DNA from: Pseudoduganella lutea
GTDB taxonomy: Bacteria; Pseudomonadota; Gammaproteobacteria; Burkholderiales; Burkholderiaceae_D
Direction of reading: 5' to 3'
DNA: 64,000 nucleotides
Assembly: GCF_004209755.1 (NCBI RefSeq)
Contig: NZ_CP035913.1
Span: 5,084,001 to 5,148,000 of the forward strand
Of the stretch, positions 62,612-64,000 are shown in pieces. Numbering within the stretch: the stretch's first letter is position 1; the number at the start of each line of letters is the position of its first letter. The notes below the pieces were generated by a model. It did no database searches. It was given only the letters and a program-made list of their open reading frames with translations, and was not told the origin of the DNA. A program made the position numbers and the translations under genes.

Positions 62612-63105
62612 GTTCGCAGGAAAGCAGTATGCCGGCAGGCAGCCCGCGGCCGGGCAGGGTCCGCGTGCAGCACGAGGATTTCGACCTCACCGCCGAGGTG
62701 GCGCGGCTGCGCGCCGGCAATCCGAAAGTGGGTGCCGTCGTCACGTTCGTCGGTACCGTGCGCGACCTGAACGACGGCGCGCAGGTGGCCGCGATGGAGC
62801 TCGAGCATTACCCGGGCATGACGGAACAGTCGATCGACCGCATCATCGATGCCGCCTGCGCCCGCTGGCCCGTGGCCGATGCGGTGGTGATCCACCGCGT
62901 GGGGCCGCTGCTGCCGCGCGACCAGATCGTGCTGGTGGCGGTCACATCGGCCCACCGCGGCGAGGCCTTTGCCGCGTGCGAATTCATCATCGATTACCTG
63001 AAGACCGAGGCGCCGTTCTGGAAAAAGGAAGAGACGCCGGAGGGCGCGCGCTGGGTCGATGCGCGCGTCTCCGACGACGCGGCGCTGGACAAGTGGTCGC
63101 GTTGA
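62608..63105 (+). CDS. moaE: Molybdopterin synthase catalytic subunit MoaE
   Basis: A 165-residue enzyme that, with thiocarboxylated MoaD, inserts two sulfurs into precursor Z to give molybdopterin. Visible: VGAVVTFVGTVRDLNDG, LEHYPGMTEQSI, VADAVVIHRVGPL, SAHRGEAFAACEFIIDYLKTEAPFWKKEE with the catalytic Lys pair. About 15 extra residues at the start are unconserved. moaD is not in the window to the left. The gene overlaps the DUF349 gene by 4 bases and lies before clpB, a neighbourhood seen in other Burkholderiales. Confidence 0.96.
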   Translation: MSSQESSMPAGSPRPGRVRVQHEDFDLTAEVARLRAGNPKVGAVVTFVGTVRDLNDGAQVAAMELEHYPGMTEQSIDRIIDAACARWPVADAVVIHRVGPLLPRDQIVLVAVTSAHRGEAFAACEFIIDYLKTEAPFWKKEETPEGARWVDARVSDDAALDKWSR

Positions 63106-63168
63106 TGGCCGGCAGGGCAGGGCAACGCCCTGTCCAATGCCCTGGCGACCGCTCTTTCAACGGTATTG

Positions 63169-63199
63169 CTTGAAATAGTGCTTTCGCATCCGCACTTTA
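63169..63199 (+). promoter_or_regulatory. Candidate heat-shock (sigma-32) promoter of clpB
   Basis: CTTGAAA at 63169-63175 is a perfect sigma-32 -35 element, followed after 14 bases by CCGCACTT, a partial match to CCCCATNT. It sits 30-60 bases before the clpB start, where a heat-shock promoter is expected. Confidence 0.5.
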
Positions 63200-63228
63200 T
63201 CGTTAGATAAAATTTGGAGCGAAACACC

Positions 63229-64000
<772 letters not shown>

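Overview
The window is a 64 kb piece of a GC-rich betaproteobacterial chromosome, most likely Oxalobacteraceae (Massilia / Pseudoduganella / Duganella group). This rests on the gene order flhDC - motAB - che cluster, the earP-efp pair, the scpA-panC-DUF3460 block, a PEP-CTERM protein and palindromic GGGGTC/GACCCC repeats. It is an inference from gene content, not a database match. Nothing looks like prophage, CRISPR or an insertion sequence.

Left end (0-6 kb): the tail of a hybrid histidine kinase; a biliverdin-type bacteriophytochrome kinase with a single-domain response regulator; and a kynU-kynA-RNase T2 unit for tryptophan breakdown that lacks kynB. A 625 bp AT-rich gap follows. It holds three 15 bp direct repeats, two sigma-28-type promoters in a 109 bp duplicated module, and strong hairpins ahead of flhD.

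Motility and chemotaxis (6.3-21 kb): flhD, flhC, a membrane-anchored methyltransferase, motA, motB, a second CheZ-type phosphatase, cheY, cheA, cheW, an MCP, cheR, cheD, cheB, a second cheY, cheZ and an EAL/HDOD protein, all on the + strand. Together they encode the flagellar master regulator, the stator, and a complete excitation, adaptation and signal-termination pathway.

Housekeeping middle (21-33 kb): panC, scpA, a DUF3460 protein, a DMT transporter, a tiny lipoprotein, an acetyltransferase, metG, apbC (mrp), a periplasmic propeller protein, a serine hydrolase and gltX.

tRNA arrays and terminal oxidase (32.6-39.3 kb): an (Ala-GGC, Glu-TTC) x3 array and a Glu x2 array bracket a six-gene CuA heme-copper oxidase operon with two subunit III homologues, resembling coxMNOP. 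Identical tRNA-Glu genes flank the oxidase.

Right part (39-64 kb): earP-efp; a palindromic repeat cluster; an AraC regulator divergent from an Fsr-type exporter; dbpA; initiator tRNA; a 109 bp inverted-repeat element; a methyltransferase; a secreted-looking or flagellum-style repeat protein with three exact 120 bp repeats; sbcDC; a PEP-CTERM protein; a DUF2804 protein; a Pat-type acetyltransferase whose ATP-grasp domain is cut down; a DUF349 protein; moaE; and the start of clpB.
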